Below, in pieces: positions 8,888-15,630 of a stretch of DNA of 37,931 nt. The first letter of the stretch is position 1. Each line of letters begins with the position of its first letter. This DNA is from a virus. A program made the translations under genes and the position numbers. The notes below the pieces were generated by a model that ran no database searches, was not told the DNA's origin, and saw only the letters and a program-made list of their open reading frames with translations. The DNA is taken from IMG/VR virus record IMGVR_UViG_3300020183_000215, positions 1 to 37,931 of that record; one strand, 5' to 3'.

Positions 8888-9873
8888 ATATTTTAATTAT
8901 CGAAGCTACTAGCAAACGCAAGCCGCTTGCAGAAGACTACAGCGACACGTCAATCGTTCACTGCCGCAACAGCATTATCTTAAAGAACGCTCTAGGAGCC
9001 GATCTTCTTGACGGGGAGTACGCACTACCCCAAGTGCTCGAAAAGCAGTATGACGTGATTATATGCGCCTACGCTTCGCCTTATATGCCGCACGTTCCGT
9101 ACCGCGAGATCATCAAGAAGAACCCGAAGGCTCGGTACATTTGGCTCGTTAACGATCACGACATCGAAGACAATCAGCTTTTGCGTTGGGGCGTCATTGA
9201 AATGGGCCTCAAGTACGACATGATCTGCAACAATCCGCGAAACGGATATCGGCACTGGATCTTGAACAAGAACATCGCAAATAAGAAATTGAACGACTTT
9301 ATTGGCGAGTGGCTCACGGTAAATCTCAACTCGCTGATCATGGACGACTTTGCCCCTGTAGACTTGACTGCCAAGAGCGGGATCATTTACTACGGTACTT
9401 ACAGAAAGTGGCGTCAGAATTCTTTCGAGCGTTTTTTGACAAAAGGAGTTACGCTCTCGGCTTCGAACAAAAATTGGAAAAAATTTCAAGCAATCAATTG
9501 CGATTGCAATTACATCCCGAAGCTAGAGTGGACAAAGAACAACGAAGATCTGCGCAAATATAAATATTCGATATACATGGAAGACGTGCATACTCGCGAC
9601 AATTATGCCTATCTCGCAAATCGCTTCTACGAAGGATTAATGGCAGACACGGTCGTGTTGTTCGACTCGGAATGCAAAAACACAATCGAGAAGTGCGGGT
9701 ACTCGTTGTCCGAGAACGTTATCGTCACGCCAGAAAAATTATCGATTGGCTTGACGAACTACGTTGAAACGCTCAACTTTGAAACTGAATTAAACCATCA
9801 GCGGTCATTTCTCGTTAAAGCTTACGGCGAAAAGCGAGACACGATCAACCAAATAAAAGATTTTATTAAATGA
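8884..9873 (+). CDS. Glycosyltransferase-like protein (GT-B type)
   Basis: A 329-residue protein with two Rossmann-like halves: an N-terminal half with YDVIICAYASPYMPH and KNPKARYIWLVNDHD, and a C-terminal half with SGIIYYGTYRKWRQ and, near residues 230-260, a segment like the nucleotide-sugar binding part of GT-B enzymes (RDNYAYLANRFYEGLMADTV, then VLFDSE). Phages use such proteins to glycosylate DNA bases or to alter surface sugars. The acceptor is not evident here. It is coupled by ATGA overlaps to both neighbours. The placement 500 bases before the Mom element makes a role in DNA modification attractive, but that is inference. Confidence 0.65.
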   Translation: MNILIIEATSKRKPLAEDYSDTSIVHCRNSIILKNALGADLLDGEYALPQVLEKQYDVIICAYASPYMPHVPYREIIKKNPKARYIWLVNDHDIEDNQLLRWGVIEMGLKYDMICNNPRNGYRHWILNKNIANKKLNDFIGEWLTVNLNSLIMDDFAPVDLTAKSGIIYYGTYRKWRQNSFERFLTKGVTLSASNKNWKKFQAINCDCNYIPKLEWTKNNEDLRKYKYSIYMEDVHTRDNYAYLANRFYEGLMADTVVLFDSECKNTIEKCGYSLSENVIVTPEKLSIGLTNYVETLNFETELNHQRSFLVKAYGEKRDTINQIKDFIK

Positions 9874-10175
9874 AAGCTACTGTTCGTTTCGTTATCTCAA
9901 GCGTCTCGGCGTCCGAAATCGGCATTGATTTTCGCGAACTCTACGTCGTCGAACTAAACGATTATCAATTCGAAGGAGCCGAAGGTGGACAATATGTGAC
10001 TTGTAAAATCGTTAATACCAATAAATTCGCGCCGTTTCTTCTTGAAATCGCAGAGATTTCTTTCTGCGCCCATTCTTTAGTGATTCGCGCATGGTTCGTT
10101 TACAACTTCGAGAAAGAGAAAGAGTCTCGTTTGTTTCGCGGCTCACTAGAAATTCGAGGTATTAACTGCTTATGA
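9870..10175 (+). CDS. Unknown protein, 101 residues
   Basis: Starts in an ATGA overlap with the glycosyltransferase-like gene. Predicted beta-rich (ATVRFVISSVSASEIG, QYVTCKIVNTNKFAPFLLEIAE), no membrane segment or motif I recognise. It is the last native phage gene before the foreign block that begins near 10190. Confidence 0.7.
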   Translation: MKATVRFVISSVSASEIGIDFRELYVVELNDYQFEGAEGGQYVTCKIVNTNKFAPFLLEIAEISFCAHSLVIRAWFVYNFEKEKESRLFRGSLEIRGINCL

Positions 10176-10203
10176 AAATCCACCAAAATCAAAAGAAATC
10201 GGT

Positions 10204-10250
10204 TAAAATCATTTGCTTTTTAACCAGAAATGTAGTATATCTAAGGAGTG
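10204..10250 (+). promoter_or_regulatory. Left edge of the mom element: hairpin and Shine-Dalgarno
   Basis: An inverted repeat starts at about 10201 (GGTTAAAA ... TTTTTAACC, ends about 10225) and is followed by AAGGAG, 7 bases before the ATG at 10255. This strong ribosome site contrasts with the native genes around it, which mostly lack one. The hairpin may end incoming transcription or mark the element end; the exact left end of the insertion is not visible. Confidence 0.4.
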
Positions 10251-10254
10251 AAAA

Positions 10255-10407
10255 ATGAAAGTAATCAAAGTGACAAAAGAGTATTTCGAGACAGAGGACG
10301 AGAAGGTTTATTTCTTCGAGCCTTTGGGAAAAGAAATATCCGTTGAGGATATGCAGAAGATTGTGGACACAAACAAGAAATTAGTTAAGGAGTTGAGAAG
10401 CAAATGA
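10255..10407 (+). CDS. Small acidic/basic protein, first gene of the mom operon
   Basis: A 50-residue protein (starts MKVIKVTKEYFETED) with a good AAGGAG ribosome site. It is highly charged, with a short beta start and a C-terminal helix (EDMQKIVDTNKKLVKELRSK). Its stop overlaps the ATG at 10404 in an ATGA, so it is coupled to the mom ORF. I recognise no family. Possible roles are a partner or regulator of Mom; phage Mu mom also has a small upstream partner gene, com, which activates mom translation, but this protein lacks the Cys zinc-finger residues of Com. The analogy is therefore positional only. Confidence 0.65.
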   Translation: MKVIKVTKEYFETEDEKVYFFEPLGKEISVEDMQKIVDTNKKLVKELRSK

Positions 10408-11042
10408 ATAATTGCGGGGATAGTTTAAAGGTAGAACAAGGAACATTCCAGTTCCAAGATGGCGGTTCGATTCCGACCTCTCCGCTCCATTTTTATATTA
10501 CTGACTTACAGCACAAAGAGGCTAAATCCTTTGTAGAAAAGTGGCATTACTCGCATAGGATACCTACGGGTAAAAACATCTATTTTGGTTTGTGGTGGGG
10601 GAAAGAATTATATGCGGTCATAGTGTATGGAATAGGAGTAAATCCGTATCAGGCAAAATTCTTAAATGTTGACTCAGTAATAGAGATAAAAAGAATGTGC
10701 CGTTCGGAACCAAAGAAGCCCTATGAGTTGTCAAGATTTATTCGCTTGTCCTTGAAGATGGCGAAAAAACTCATGGAGTTTAAAGCAGTAGTTGCTTTTG
10801 CAGACCCAGAGCAAGGGCATGAGGGGACTGTTTATAAGGCTACTGGATTTACGCACGAAGGATATACAAATCCAGAGTGGCATTTGATTGGGGCTGATGG
10901 CGAAAAGAGGCATCGCCGTTATGCCTTCAGGATGGCGCGAAGAAACGGAATAACCGTTTCCGAGGCAAGAGAAGTGCTTGGAATGAAAAGAGTGAAAACA
11001 GAACCTAAACACAGATGGGTTCTCCGGTTAAAACCCGCATGA
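10404..11042 (+). CDS. mom: Mom-family adenine modification enzyme
   Basis: The product matches the Mom family of DNA modification proteins, GNAT-fold enzymes that convert adenine in DNA to N6-carbamoylmethyladenine and protect phage DNA from restriction. Visible family features are KSFVEKWHYSHRIP (residues 41-54), NIYFGLWW, KRMCRSEPKKPYELSRFIRL (97-114) and AFADPEQGHEGTVYKATGF (131-149). Counting from the ATG at 10404, the first 28 or so residues are encoded by the tRNA-like sequence at 10414-10489 and are unlike any Mom N terminus. No ATG, GTG or TTG lies between the tRNA end and the conserved region, so translation must begin at 10404 (ATGA-coupled) or at a rare codon such as the ATT at 10497. 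The stop overlaps the recombinase start (ATGA). A-rich codons and AGA/AGG arginines differ from the flanking genes and suggest transfer. Confidence 0.85.
   Translation: MNNCGDSLKVEQGTFQFQDGGSIPTSPLHFYITDLQHKEAKSFVEKWHYSHRIPTGKNIYFGLWWGKELYAVIVYGIGVNPYQAKFLNVDSVIEIKRMCRSEPKKPYELSRFIRLSLKMAKKLMEFKAVVAFADPEQGHEGTVYKATGFTHEGYTNPEWHLIGADGEKRHRRYAFRMARRNGITVSEAREVLGMKRVKTEPKHRWVLRLKPA
10414..10489 (+). tRNA. tRNA-Gly(UCC)-like gene embedded in the mom operon
   Basis: A 76-base cloverleaf with encoded CCA. The acceptor stem GCGGGGA/TCTCCGC has seven pairs including one G-U. The D arm is GTTT/GAAC with GG in the loop. The anticodon stem GGAAC/GTTCC is perfect but encloses only six bases (ATTCCA), one fewer than normal, with anticodon TCC. 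The T loop is a canonical TTCGATT; the T stem pairs GGCGG with CCGACC only if one A is bulged. Known bacterial glycyl-tRNA synthetase identity bases are kept: G1-C72, C2-G71, U73, C35 and C36. The two defects make normal decoding and firm EF-Tu binding doubtful, while charging remains plausible. It lies inside the N-terminal coding part of the mom ORF on the same strand. It could be a dedicated glycyl donor or a decayed tRNA. Confidence 0.75.
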
Positions 11043-11647
11043 AAATATACAAAATCACCGAAGCCTCTGAATACTTGGGAGTGTCAATAAACACTCTCAA
11101 GACGCTTGCTAATAACGGCAAGATAAACTCTTTCAAGACAACTGGAAGCCATCGGCGTTTTCGTCAGGAAGATTTAGATGCTTTCATGGGCGTTGAGAAA
11201 GAGAAGCAAGAAAAGGTTACGGTGATTTACGCAAGATGTTCAACGGCAAAGCAGAAAGAGAATCTTGAACGGCAAAAAGAACGGTTGATGAAACATGCAG
11301 AAGCCAAAGGTTACAAGTATGTGATGATTGATGAGATTGCCAGCGGGATAAACGAAAAGAGAAATGGCATACACAAGTTAATCAAGATGTGTTTTGAGGG
11401 TAAAGTTGCACGAGTGCTTATTGAATACAAAGATAGGCTTGCTCGATTTGGTTATGAATATCTGGATGCAATCTTTTCAATTCAGGTTGAAGTAATGGAA
11501 GTGAAAGACAAGAAATATGAAGAAGAACTTGCAGAGGATATTATGAAAATTCTTACTTGTTATTCAGCGAGATATTACGGCGCAAGAGGCGGTAGGAAGA
11601 AGAAAAACAAGGCTGAAAATGAGTCTATCGAATCTAATGGAATTTGA
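11039..11647 (+). CDS. tnpA: IS607-type serine recombinase (TnpA)
   Basis: A 202-residue IS607-family transposase. Residues 1-50 form a MerR-like helix-turn-helix (ITEASEYLGVSINTLKTLAN, then GSHRRFRQEDL). The serine recombinase domain follows: VIYARCST with catalytic Ser68, then the YKDRLARFGY arginine motif and the family ending EEELAEDIMKILTCYSARYYG. The ATG at 11039 is chosen over 11015 because it gives the family N terminus and an ATGA overlap with mom. IS607 elements normally carry tnpB next to tnpA; here no tnpB or guide-RNA remnant is seen and mom takes its place. Expected to excise and insert the element without target duplication. Confidence 0.93.
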   Translation: MKIYKITEASEYLGVSINTLKTLANNGKINSFKTTGSHRRFRQEDLDAFMGVEKEKQEKVTVIYARCSTAKQKENLERQKERLMKHAEAKGYKYVMIDEIASGINEKRNGIHKLIKMCFEGKVARVLIEYKDRLARFGYEYLDAIFSIQVEVMEVKDKKYEEELAEDIMKILTCYSARYYGARGGRKKKNKAENESIESNGI

Positions 11648-11666
11648 AAAGGAGGAATTCACTAAC

Positions 11667-11885
11667 ATGAATCGATACGCTCTTCTCAAAGATGTTATTG
11701 TTCAAGCCGACTGCCCAATCAATAAAAGATCGAGTGATCGAGTCGTTTTGCCGAGCGGCGAAGAGATTTCGATTCACGGCGAAACGTTCGACTTGTTCGA
11801 CGCATCGGTGCGCTACTGGGCAACTGGTAACGGCTGGGTGTTAAAAATCACCGATAACGACTTACCTTACTTTAAAAAGATTTAA
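11667..11885 (+). CDS. Unknown protein, 72 residues
   Basis: Starts MNRYALLKDVIVQADCPIN, chosen at 11667 because AAAGGAGG lies about 12 bases upstream; an upstream ATG at 11619 lies inside tnpA. Beta-rich with a tryptophan-containing C terminus (VRYWATGNGWVLKITDND). Codon use (CGA, TCG) is that of the phage, so this is the first native gene after the element. No family recognised. Confidence 0.7.
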   Translation: MNRYALLKDVIVQADCPINKRSSDRVVLPSGEEISIHGETFDLFDASVRYWATGNGWVLKITDNDLPYFKKI

Positions 11886-11886
11886 T

Positions 11887-12543
11887 ATGATAACAAAAGA
11901 AGAAAGCGAGAAAAAAGTTTTTTCCGAATTTTTGCTTGTTAAAAACAGCGTTGAAAAAATTCTCGGCGAAACAATCAAAAACGAAGAGTTTAAGCAGGCT
12001 ATCGCCGACGTATGCAAAAAGATTATTGTTCCGGCGCGAAATAAAGAAGATAAAGATAATGAGCTAGTTGATGACATAAAAGCATTTATGGAATTTTTTG
12101 ACAATTGCAAGCACCTCCTCGGAAATACTGTTTGGAACGAGATACAAGAAAAGTATCTTAAAATCGAAATTTCTTACGAATCGAAAGTTATTTCGAGTTG
12201 GAAAATTCCAATCGAAATGATGTTCTCTCATCCAGAGTCGTTCGAACTCGGGATGCCGACACTAATCGAAAGCTTCGAAGACGTGTTTCTTTGTTCGTGT
12301 CTCGACCCGTCTTATCGTCAACGAATTATGCAGGGCGACGATCAAGCGATCAAGATCTTGTACTCTGTATTTCAGAATAACGGAACGAGCAGTTGCTCCG
12401 CGATTCAGCTAATGATCAAAGAAAATTTCCCCGAGTTTTACGATCACATCACGAAAAAACTCGATGTGATGAAGTTCGAGGAGATCCCCGAGGAATCGAA
12501 AGCTAAAAAAGGGGGAAAACGTAAGCCAGTAAAGCGTAAATAA
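11887..12543 (+). CDS. Unknown helical protein with basic tail
   Basis: A 218-residue, largely alpha-helical protein (VKNSVEKILGETIKNEEFKQ, DDIKAFMEFFDNCKHLLGN) ending in a lysine/arginine-rich tail (KAKKGGKRKPVKRK) that could bind nucleic acid. One base separates it from the previous stop. No named domain recognised. Confidence 0.75.
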   Translation: MITKEESEKKVFSEFLLVKNSVEKILGETIKNEEFKQAIADVCKKIIVPARNKEDKDNELVDDIKAFMEFFDNCKHLLGNTVWNEIQEKYLKIEISYESKVISSWKIPIEMMFSHPESFELGMPTLIESFEDVFLCSCLDPSYRQRIMQGDDQAIKILYSVFQNNGTSSCSAIQLMIKENFPEFYDHITKKLDVMKFEEIPEESKAKKGGKRKPVKRK

Positions 12544-12547
12544 TATT

Positions 12548-13198
12548 GTGCCATATCTAAACGCCAATATTCCAGTATTCGCAGCCTACATTAAGAGCGA
12601 TTTTTTCTACAACAACACCAACACAAAGACAGACTATGTTCTTTGCGAAGTGTTTGGGATCACGAGTTTAACGCGACGATGCCTCACGTTTCAGGTAATG
12701 ACCGAGTACGGATCGCGACACGACCGAGTGCCGATTCATTATCTCGTTAACGAGCCTGAGCACAGCAATCTTCCGTTAGACTGGCTCCAGCTTTGGGACT
12801 GTTTCTCTTACAACTTATCGGTTACTCGTTGGGAATATCACAAGAACGCTCAAGTTAAAATTCAATTAAAGAATCATGAATGGATCAAAGGTAAATACTT
12901 ATTCACAATCGATTGGCACGACAATCCCGATGCGGCGTATGGCTACAGCGAGATGGCGGGCGGTCACAAGTGCGGTCACGTCATTTGGGGCGTTTCTGAC
13001 AAAGACGGCAAGCCAGTTAACCAACTTTTTTGCCAGCCCAACAACCGTGTCGTCTGGTCGGACGGCGGCGCGTTCATCTCGAAAAAGCTCGAAAAGCCGG
13101 ATTGGAAAGTCTTCTCGCAAGAGTTTTCGTGCGAAGGTGGCGCGAAATGGGTAGCCGAAGATAACTGGGACTACTTTTACCAGTTCAAAGAAGAATGA
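12548..13198 (+). CDS. Unknown protein, 216 residues, GTG start
   Basis: The GTG at 12548 opens the frame 4 bases after the previous stop. The product is rich in Trp, Tyr and His (LPLDWLQLWDCFSYNLS, YLFTIDWHDNPDAAYGYSEM, GHKCGHVIWGV). This looks like a conserved soluble phage protein, but I cannot assign a function. The stop overlaps the next start (ATGA). Confidence 0.8.
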   Translation: MPYLNANIPVFAAYIKSDFFYNNTNTKTDYVLCEVFGITSLTRRCLTFQVMTEYGSRHDRVPIHYLVNEPEHSNLPLDWLQLWDCFSYNLSVTRWEYHKNAQVKIQLKNHEWIKGKYLFTIDWHDNPDAAYGYSEMAGGHKCGHVIWGVSDKDGKPVNQLFCQPNNRVVWSDGGAFISKKLEKPDWKVFSQEFSCEGGAKWVAEDNWDYFYQFKEE

Positions 13199-13683
13199 TC
13201 GAGGTCCAAATAAGTAAAGATATGATCGAAGAGGCTCTGTTCCGAGCCTCGCGAGTTCCCGCTTTGCGCAACTCGGACACTCAGAATCACGGCACGAAAA
13301 TTGCCGCTCTGAGCGACTTGATGGTGCAAAAAACTTGGGGCGGCAGGATCGTGTCCGACATGAGTTTCGACTTCGACTGGATCTCTCCGAAGCTTTATTT
13401 ATTCGAAATAAAAGCGAAAGAGCGAAACGTTGTGCCGCAACCTTGGCACAACTGTGCCGTCAAAGAGTACAACACGAAACAAAAGTGTGATTACTACTTG
13501 TTTACGAGCATCTTTGGCGACTACAGCCGAGGCTGGATTTTAGGCTACGTTTCAAAAGAAGCGTTTTTTAAGCAAGCGAGATTCTTTGAGAAGGGGCAAG
13601 TTGACGACGATCCTCGCGGCGACAAATACGTTTTTCCTTCTAGCTGCTACAACCTAAAAATTGAGCAACTTAGTTGCAAATAA
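13195..13683 (+). CDS. PD-(D/E)XK nuclease-like protein
   Basis: A 162-residue protein with a restriction-like nuclease pattern: an N-terminal helix (EEALFRASRVPAL), then SDMSFDFDWISPKLYLFEIKAKE (about residues 59-81), which gives the D...E-x-K active site, and a later strand/helix (YNTKQKCDYYLFTSIFG). The family is broad, so DNA cleavage is likely but the role (repair, recombination, host DNA attack) is open. It is coupled to the upstream gene and followed directly by an HNH gene. Confidence 0.6.
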   Translation: MIEVQISKDMIEEALFRASRVPALRNSDTQNHGTKIAALSDLMVQKTWGGRIVSDMSFDFDWISPKLYLFEIKAKERNVVPQPWHNCAVKEYNTKQKCDYYLFTSIFGDYSRGWILGYVSKEAFFKQARFFEKGQVDDDPRGDKYVFPSSCYNLKIEQLSCK

Positions 13684-13687
13684 GATT

Positions 13688-14143
13688 ATGAAACTGAGCC
13701 AAGCAGAAGTGCCTCTCTCCCCAGAGGACCATGACCTTTACAATTATTCGTTAACAACAAACTCAAGAGGCTACGTTTGTACTGGTGCAAGAAAGTTTGG
13801 CGAAAGAAGAGTTCACAAGATAGTCGCGAGCAGAATGGGAATCGTTAACCAAAATGGTTCACGTCTGCAAATTGACCATATTAATCAAAATAAATTTGAT
13901 AACCGCAGAGAAAATCTACGGTTAGTCGATAGGTACGTCAACATGAATAATTGCAAGCGTGCATTGAGGGCCAAGGGGGACACGATCGTCAAAGGAAAAT
14001 TTCACGCTTACATCGGAATTAATGGGAAAAGCATTTATCTTGGCACGTTCGATAATCCAGAAGAAGCTCGAAAAGCTTTCGTCGCCGCAAAAAATAAATA
14101 CTTGACAGAGCTGGGCCTAACTGATGTTTTGTTAACAGAATGA
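13688..14143 (+). CDS. HNH endonuclease with AP2-like DNA-binding domain
   Basis: A 151-residue homing-type endonuclease. The HNH core is RRVHKIVASRMG...LQIDHINQNKFDNRRENLRLV (about residues 40-83): H in RVHK, the DH pair and the N of NRRENL. The C-terminal AP2-like domain is KFHAYIGINGKSIYLGTFDN followed by PEEARKAF. Such genes are usually selfish free-standing endonucleases in phages. The ATG at 13688 is preferred to 13661 because it avoids a 23-base overlap. It overlaps uvdE by 4 bases. Confidence 0.9.
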   Translation: MKLSQAEVPLSPEDHDLYNYSLTTNSRGYVCTGARKFGERRVHKIVASRMGIVNQNGSRLQIDHINQNKFDNRRENLRLVDRYVNMNNCKRALRAKGDTIVKGKFHAYIGINGKSIYLGTFDNPEEARKAFVAAKNKYLTELGLTDVLLTE

Positions 14144-15045
14144 ATCTAGCTCTTTGCTGCATCTCCAACATCCTTGCCGAACAAGGTCACAAGTTTCAAA
14201 CTATGACCTACACTCGCTTTGCTTCGCTGCCCCGAGACGAGGCTTTGCGCGTGCTCTCTGAGCGCATCCTCAACAACTTCATCGTCACCGACTTGACGAT
14301 CAATCACTGCGCCAAGCTTGGCATCGCTGGCTATCGCTTGTCGTCAAGCTTAACTCCTGTTATCGATCATCCTAGCGTTGATCTTCAACTCGAACAGTTG
14401 CCCAACTGGTCCAACTTGTCCGCCGCTCTCGACAGCATCAAACACACCATCGAGCAGACTGGTGTCCGCATCTCTGCTCACCCTTCCGAATATGTTTCGC
14501 TAACTAGCGACTCTCCGACCGTTATCGCTAACAGCACGCGAGATCTCATTTCGCACGCCAATCTTTTTGACCGCATCGGTTTGCCGAGCGATTATCGTTC
14601 GCCGCTTAACATTCACTGCCGTCAGGACGGTGACCCCGCCGCAGTCTCGCAGCAGTTTATCAGCAACTTCAACAAACTGCCGAGCAACGTTCGCTCTCGC
14701 TTGACTCTCGAAGTCAATGACAACGTTGGCGGCACTTGGACCGTTGCCAACTTGTTCAAGCACTTCTTTCAGACCAGCGGCATTCCAGTCACTTACGATT
14801 CGCTGCACCGCTCGCTCTGCAACGACGGCAGTTCCGACGAACAAGACTTTTTCTTAGCTCGCAAGACTTGGCCTACTACCCCGCTCTTTCACTACTCTGA
14901 AGGTATTGACGGCACGCGCAAGCACGCCGATATGCCTACGTCCACGCCTCGTAGCTACGACACCGACGTTTACTTTGACGTAGAACTTAAAAACAAAGAT
15001 TATGCCATCCTTAAAATCATCAACGATTCAAACAAAGCTAAATAA
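14140..15045 (+). CDS. uvdE: UV damage endonuclease (UvdE/UvsE)
   Basis: A 301-residue TIM-barrel UV damage endonuclease that nicks DNA 5' of cyclobutane dimers and (6-4) photoproducts. Family segments seen are LGIAGYRLSSSLTPVI...HP, RISAHPSEYVSL (about residues 111-122), NIHCRQDGD (metal ligand His), LTLEVNDN (metal Glu) and PVTYDSLHRSLCND (metal Asp/His). The HYSEGIDGTRKHADMP segment is also typical. Length is near that of bacterial family members. Codons end in C far more often than in neighbouring genes, suggesting recent gain. It lets the phage repair UV damage, which fits a sunlit habitat. Confidence 0.92.
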   Translation: MNLALCCISNILAEQGHKFQTMTYTRFASLPRDEALRVLSERILNNFIVTDLTINHCAKLGIAGYRLSSSLTPVIDHPSVDLQLEQLPNWSNLSAALDSIKHTIEQTGVRISAHPSEYVSLTSDSPTVIANSTRDLISHANLFDRIGLPSDYRSPLNIHCRQDGDPAAVSQQFISNFNKLPSNVRSRLTLEVNDNVGGTWTVANLFKHFFQTSGIPVTYDSLHRSLCNDGSSDEQDFFLARKTWPTTPLFHYSEGIDGTRKHADMPTSTPRSYDTDVYFDVELKNKDYAILKIINDSNKAK

Positions 15046-15346
15046 TGATAAAAATGCGGTTTTTGCCGCTCTAAAAAGAAAAAAGATTCGTTTCGCTAGC
15101 GATCAGTTTGTTTGCGATAGCGAAGACGGAGAAGAGGGATTTGGTTTCACGGTTGTTACCGAACTCATTACCTCGGTCATCGTTCCCGACTACAACAAGC
15201 GTAAAGTTGGATTTTTAATTTATAACCAGCGAATGGCGGATCACCTAGAATCCGAAGGTTTTTCGTCAGAAGAGATTGAAAAGAAGGGTAAAGTCTGGTG
15301 CGTAGTGGAAAGTCGCGCAAAATTCCTTAAGATCTTGGGTTGTTAA
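15002..15346 (+). CDS. Unknown protein, about 114 residues
   Basis: Overlaps the uvdE end by 44 bases if the ATG at 15002 is used; no other ATG, GTG or TTG in frame gives a shorter overlap, so the start may be a rare codon near 15045. The main body (FALK..RFASDQFVCDSEDG and KVGFLIYNQRMADHLE) is alpha/beta. No family recognised. Confidence 0.6.
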   Translation: MPSLKSSTIQTKLNNDKNAVFAALKRKKIRFASDQFVCDSEDGEEGFGFTVVTELITSVIVPDYNKRKVGFLIYNQRMADHLESEGFSSEEIEKKGKVWCVVESRAKFLKILGC

Positions 15347-15349
15347 CTT

Positions 15350-15589
15350 ATGCGATCTGCCACCATTTTCTCCTCTCCGAACGTCAACGAAGTTTACGCT
15401 GCGTACAACGAGCTTTCGGCGGTGTTTTTAAAGCAATTTAAATTCCACGCAGAGTTTGGCATTTCTCACAAGACTACCGAGAAAGACTTTTCCCTGAACG
15501 CTTACGACTTGAATGCCGTTGAGCAGAAGTTCCTCGAAGACAAGGCTTTCGAAATTTCTCAAAAAAAGTTGAAGAAACCTGTTGACTGA
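15350..15589 (+). CDS. Unknown protein, 79 residues
   Basis: Three bases after the previous stop. Charged, helical (NVNEVYAAYNELSAVFLKQF, EQKFLEDKAFEISQKKLKK). Function unknown. The rIIA promoter overlaps its last codons. Confidence 0.65.
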   Translation: MRSATIFSSPNVNEVYAAYNELSAVFLKQFKFHAEFGISHKTTEKDFSLNAYDLNAVEQKFLEDKAFEISQKKLKKPVD

Positions 15590-15630
15590 CCCGAAAACTG
15601 TGGTAAGGTTTGCGTGCAAATCCATTGCTT
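15582..15630 (+). promoter_or_regulatory. rIIA promoter
   Basis: TTGACT (15582-15587), 16-base spacer, TAAGGT (15604-15609), about 21 bases to the ATG at 15631. The -35 lies over the stop codon of the preceding gene. Confidence 0.55.

Larger units (their letters stand above)
10190..11660 (+). mobile_element. IS607-like element carrying mom and a tRNA-Gly-like gene
   Basis: The block contains the 50-residue ORF, tRNA-like gene, mom and tnpA as one operon. It differs from the flanks in having strong Shine-Dalgarno sequences (AAGGAG before 10255, AAAGGAGG at about 11648-11655), ATGA coupling throughout and more A-rich codons. IS607 elements have no inverted repeats or target duplications, so ends are approximate: left between the stop at 10175 and the hairpin near 10201, right between the tnpA stop at 11647 and the ATG at 11667. 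The AGGAGG at the right end may drive translation of the next phage gene. Confidence 0.65.

Noticed and set aside
10414-10489. tRNA as an integration (att) site for the element
   Set aside because: IS607-type serine recombinases do not target tRNA genes in the way tyrosine integrases do, and the tRNA lies inside the operon and not at an end with a duplicated copy.
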